Shown one piece after another: positions 63,465 through 64,000 of a stretch of DNA of 64,000 bases (positions within the stretch are counted from its first letter, which is position 1; each line of letters starts with the position of its first letter). Under the pieces are notes generated by a model. That model ran no database searches. It was not told where the DNA came from and saw nothing but the letters and a program-made list of their open reading frames with translations. A program made the translations under genes and the position numbers. The stretch is taken from positions 1 to 64,000 of the forward strand of contig NZ_JAEK01000005.1 in assembly GCF_000518865.1 (NCBI RefSeq). Direction: 5' to 3'. Source of the stretch: Bacillus sp. J37 (GTDB lineage Bacteria > Bacillota > Bacilli > Bacillales > Bacillaceae).

Positions 63465-63692
63465 TTACTGCTCCAGCTCAATTTGAATATTCTTTTGTGG
63501 TGAAAATGTAGAAATTGCATGTTTATAAATTAGTTGTTGTTTTCCTTCTGTTTCTAATAATACAGTGAAATTATCAAAGCCTTTAACAAGACCTCTTAAT
63601 TGAAAACCATTAAGTAAAAAAACAGTGACAAATGTGCCATCTTTACGTAATTGATTAAGTACTTGATCCTGAATATTAATTGATTGCTTCAT
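63465..63692 (-). CDS. hfq: RNA chaperone Hfq
   Basis: 75 residues. Sm1 motif [23 protein letters not shown] and Sm2 motif [12 protein letters not shown] are clear. Hfq forms a hexamer that binds A-rich and U-rich RNA. AGGAGG lies eight bases upstream of the ATG. It follows miaA by about 40 bases as in other Bacillus. Confidence 0.95.
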   Translation of the reverse strand: MKQSINIQDQVLNQLRKDGTFVTVFLLNGFQLRGLVKGFDNFTVLLETEGKQQLIYKHAISTFSPQKNIQIELEQ

Positions 63693-63730
63693 GTTTCGTC
63701 CTCCTCTTTTCTCTATACCTTTTAATTCGA

Positions 63731-64000
63731 TTAAAGTTGAAGCTTTCCTGCTATGTATGAAAAAATTTCATCCACCATTTGTTCGTTTTTTATTGGTGGT
63801 GTCATATCAAACCATTTTACATCCATTTTATTCCGAAACCATGTTAATTGCCGTTTTGCGTATCTTCTGGAATTTTGTTTTAACTGATTCAGTGCTTCAT
63901 TGTATGATACTTTCCCATCAAAATAATCATATATTTCTTTATATCCAATTGCTTTGATTGATTGTGTATCCCGCAGACCCTGATTATAAAGGCCTTTCAC
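63731..64000 (-). CDS. miaA: tRNA dimethylallyltransferase MiaA, C-terminal part
   Basis: The last 89 residues of MiaA; the gene continues beyond the window. [26 protein letters not shown] and [14 protein letters not shown] are the conserved C-terminal motifs, including the AIGYKE segment. MiaA adds dimethylallyl to A37 of tRNAs reading UNN codons. Confidence 0.93.
   Translation of the reverse strand: MKGLYNQGLRDTQSIKAIGYKEIYDYFDGKVSYNEALNQLKQNSRRYAKRQLTWFRNKMDVKWFDMTPPIKNEQMVDEIFSYIAGKLQL

Overview
The window is low-GC DNA from a spore-forming member of the Bacillaceae. The evidence is the right-hand gene order (miaA, hfq, spoVK, hflX, ynbB, glnR, glnA, lexA, yneA, yneB, ynzC, sirA, yneF, a ynzD-like gene, ccdA, yneI, ccdC, yneK), which follows the Bacillus subtilis chromosome, together with genes for spore coat, SinI-like, Spo0E-like and SpoVK proteins. 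The genus cannot be fixed from the sequence alone.

Region 1 (1-19.2 kb) is accessory and is the most unusual part. After the 3' end of an IS21-type element comes a dense spore-surface cluster: two near-duplicate family 2 glycosyltransferases, a LamG-glycosyltransferase fusion, a third family 2 glycosyltransferase, eight YheC/YheD-type ATP-grasp ligases, a ninth ATP-grasp of the carbamoyl-phosphate-synthase-like kind split by a frameshift at a run of ten A/T, a MurF-like Mur ligase, a coiled-coil protein and a CotY/CotZ-type coat protein. Two exact sigma-K-type promoter matches (316-342 and 13698-13724) suggest mother-cell expression. Many ATP-grasp ligases beside a Mur ligase recall the two halves of cyanophycin synthetase. 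My inference is a peptide or amino-acid polymer attached to, or decorating, the spore surface.

Region 2 (19.2-33 kb) holds a PAP2 phosphatase, a DEAD-box helicase, a frameshifted acyl-CoA ligase, an SGNH esterase, a GH18 glycosidase, a four-gene lipid-type operon (KAS III, NAD-epimerase, metallo-beta-lactamase fold, PaaK-like adenylating enzyme) resembling OleA/OleD/OleC logic, a TetR regulator with a likely operator, an orphan SinI-like gene, and a small His/Lys/Ser-rich protein next to a kinase-like gene downstream of a yybP-ykoY (manganese) riboswitch.

Region 3 (33-47 kb) has a pentapeptide protein, a prs gene, and metE behind a tandem SAM-I plus cobalamin riboswitch leader. A carbohydrate-use region follows: GH4 glycosidase, two AraC regulators, sorbitol-type dehydrogenase, two sugar isomerases, a Gfo/Idh/MocA oxidoreductase and cre-like sites.

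Region 4 (47-64 kb) is conserved core: a probable structured small RNA, the ccd genes, SirA, the SOS-controlled yneA/lexA pair with three LexA boxes, glnRA with two GlnR/TnrA boxes, hflX, spoVK, hfq and the 3' part of miaA. tkt, which lies between ynzC and sirA in B. subtilis, is absent there.
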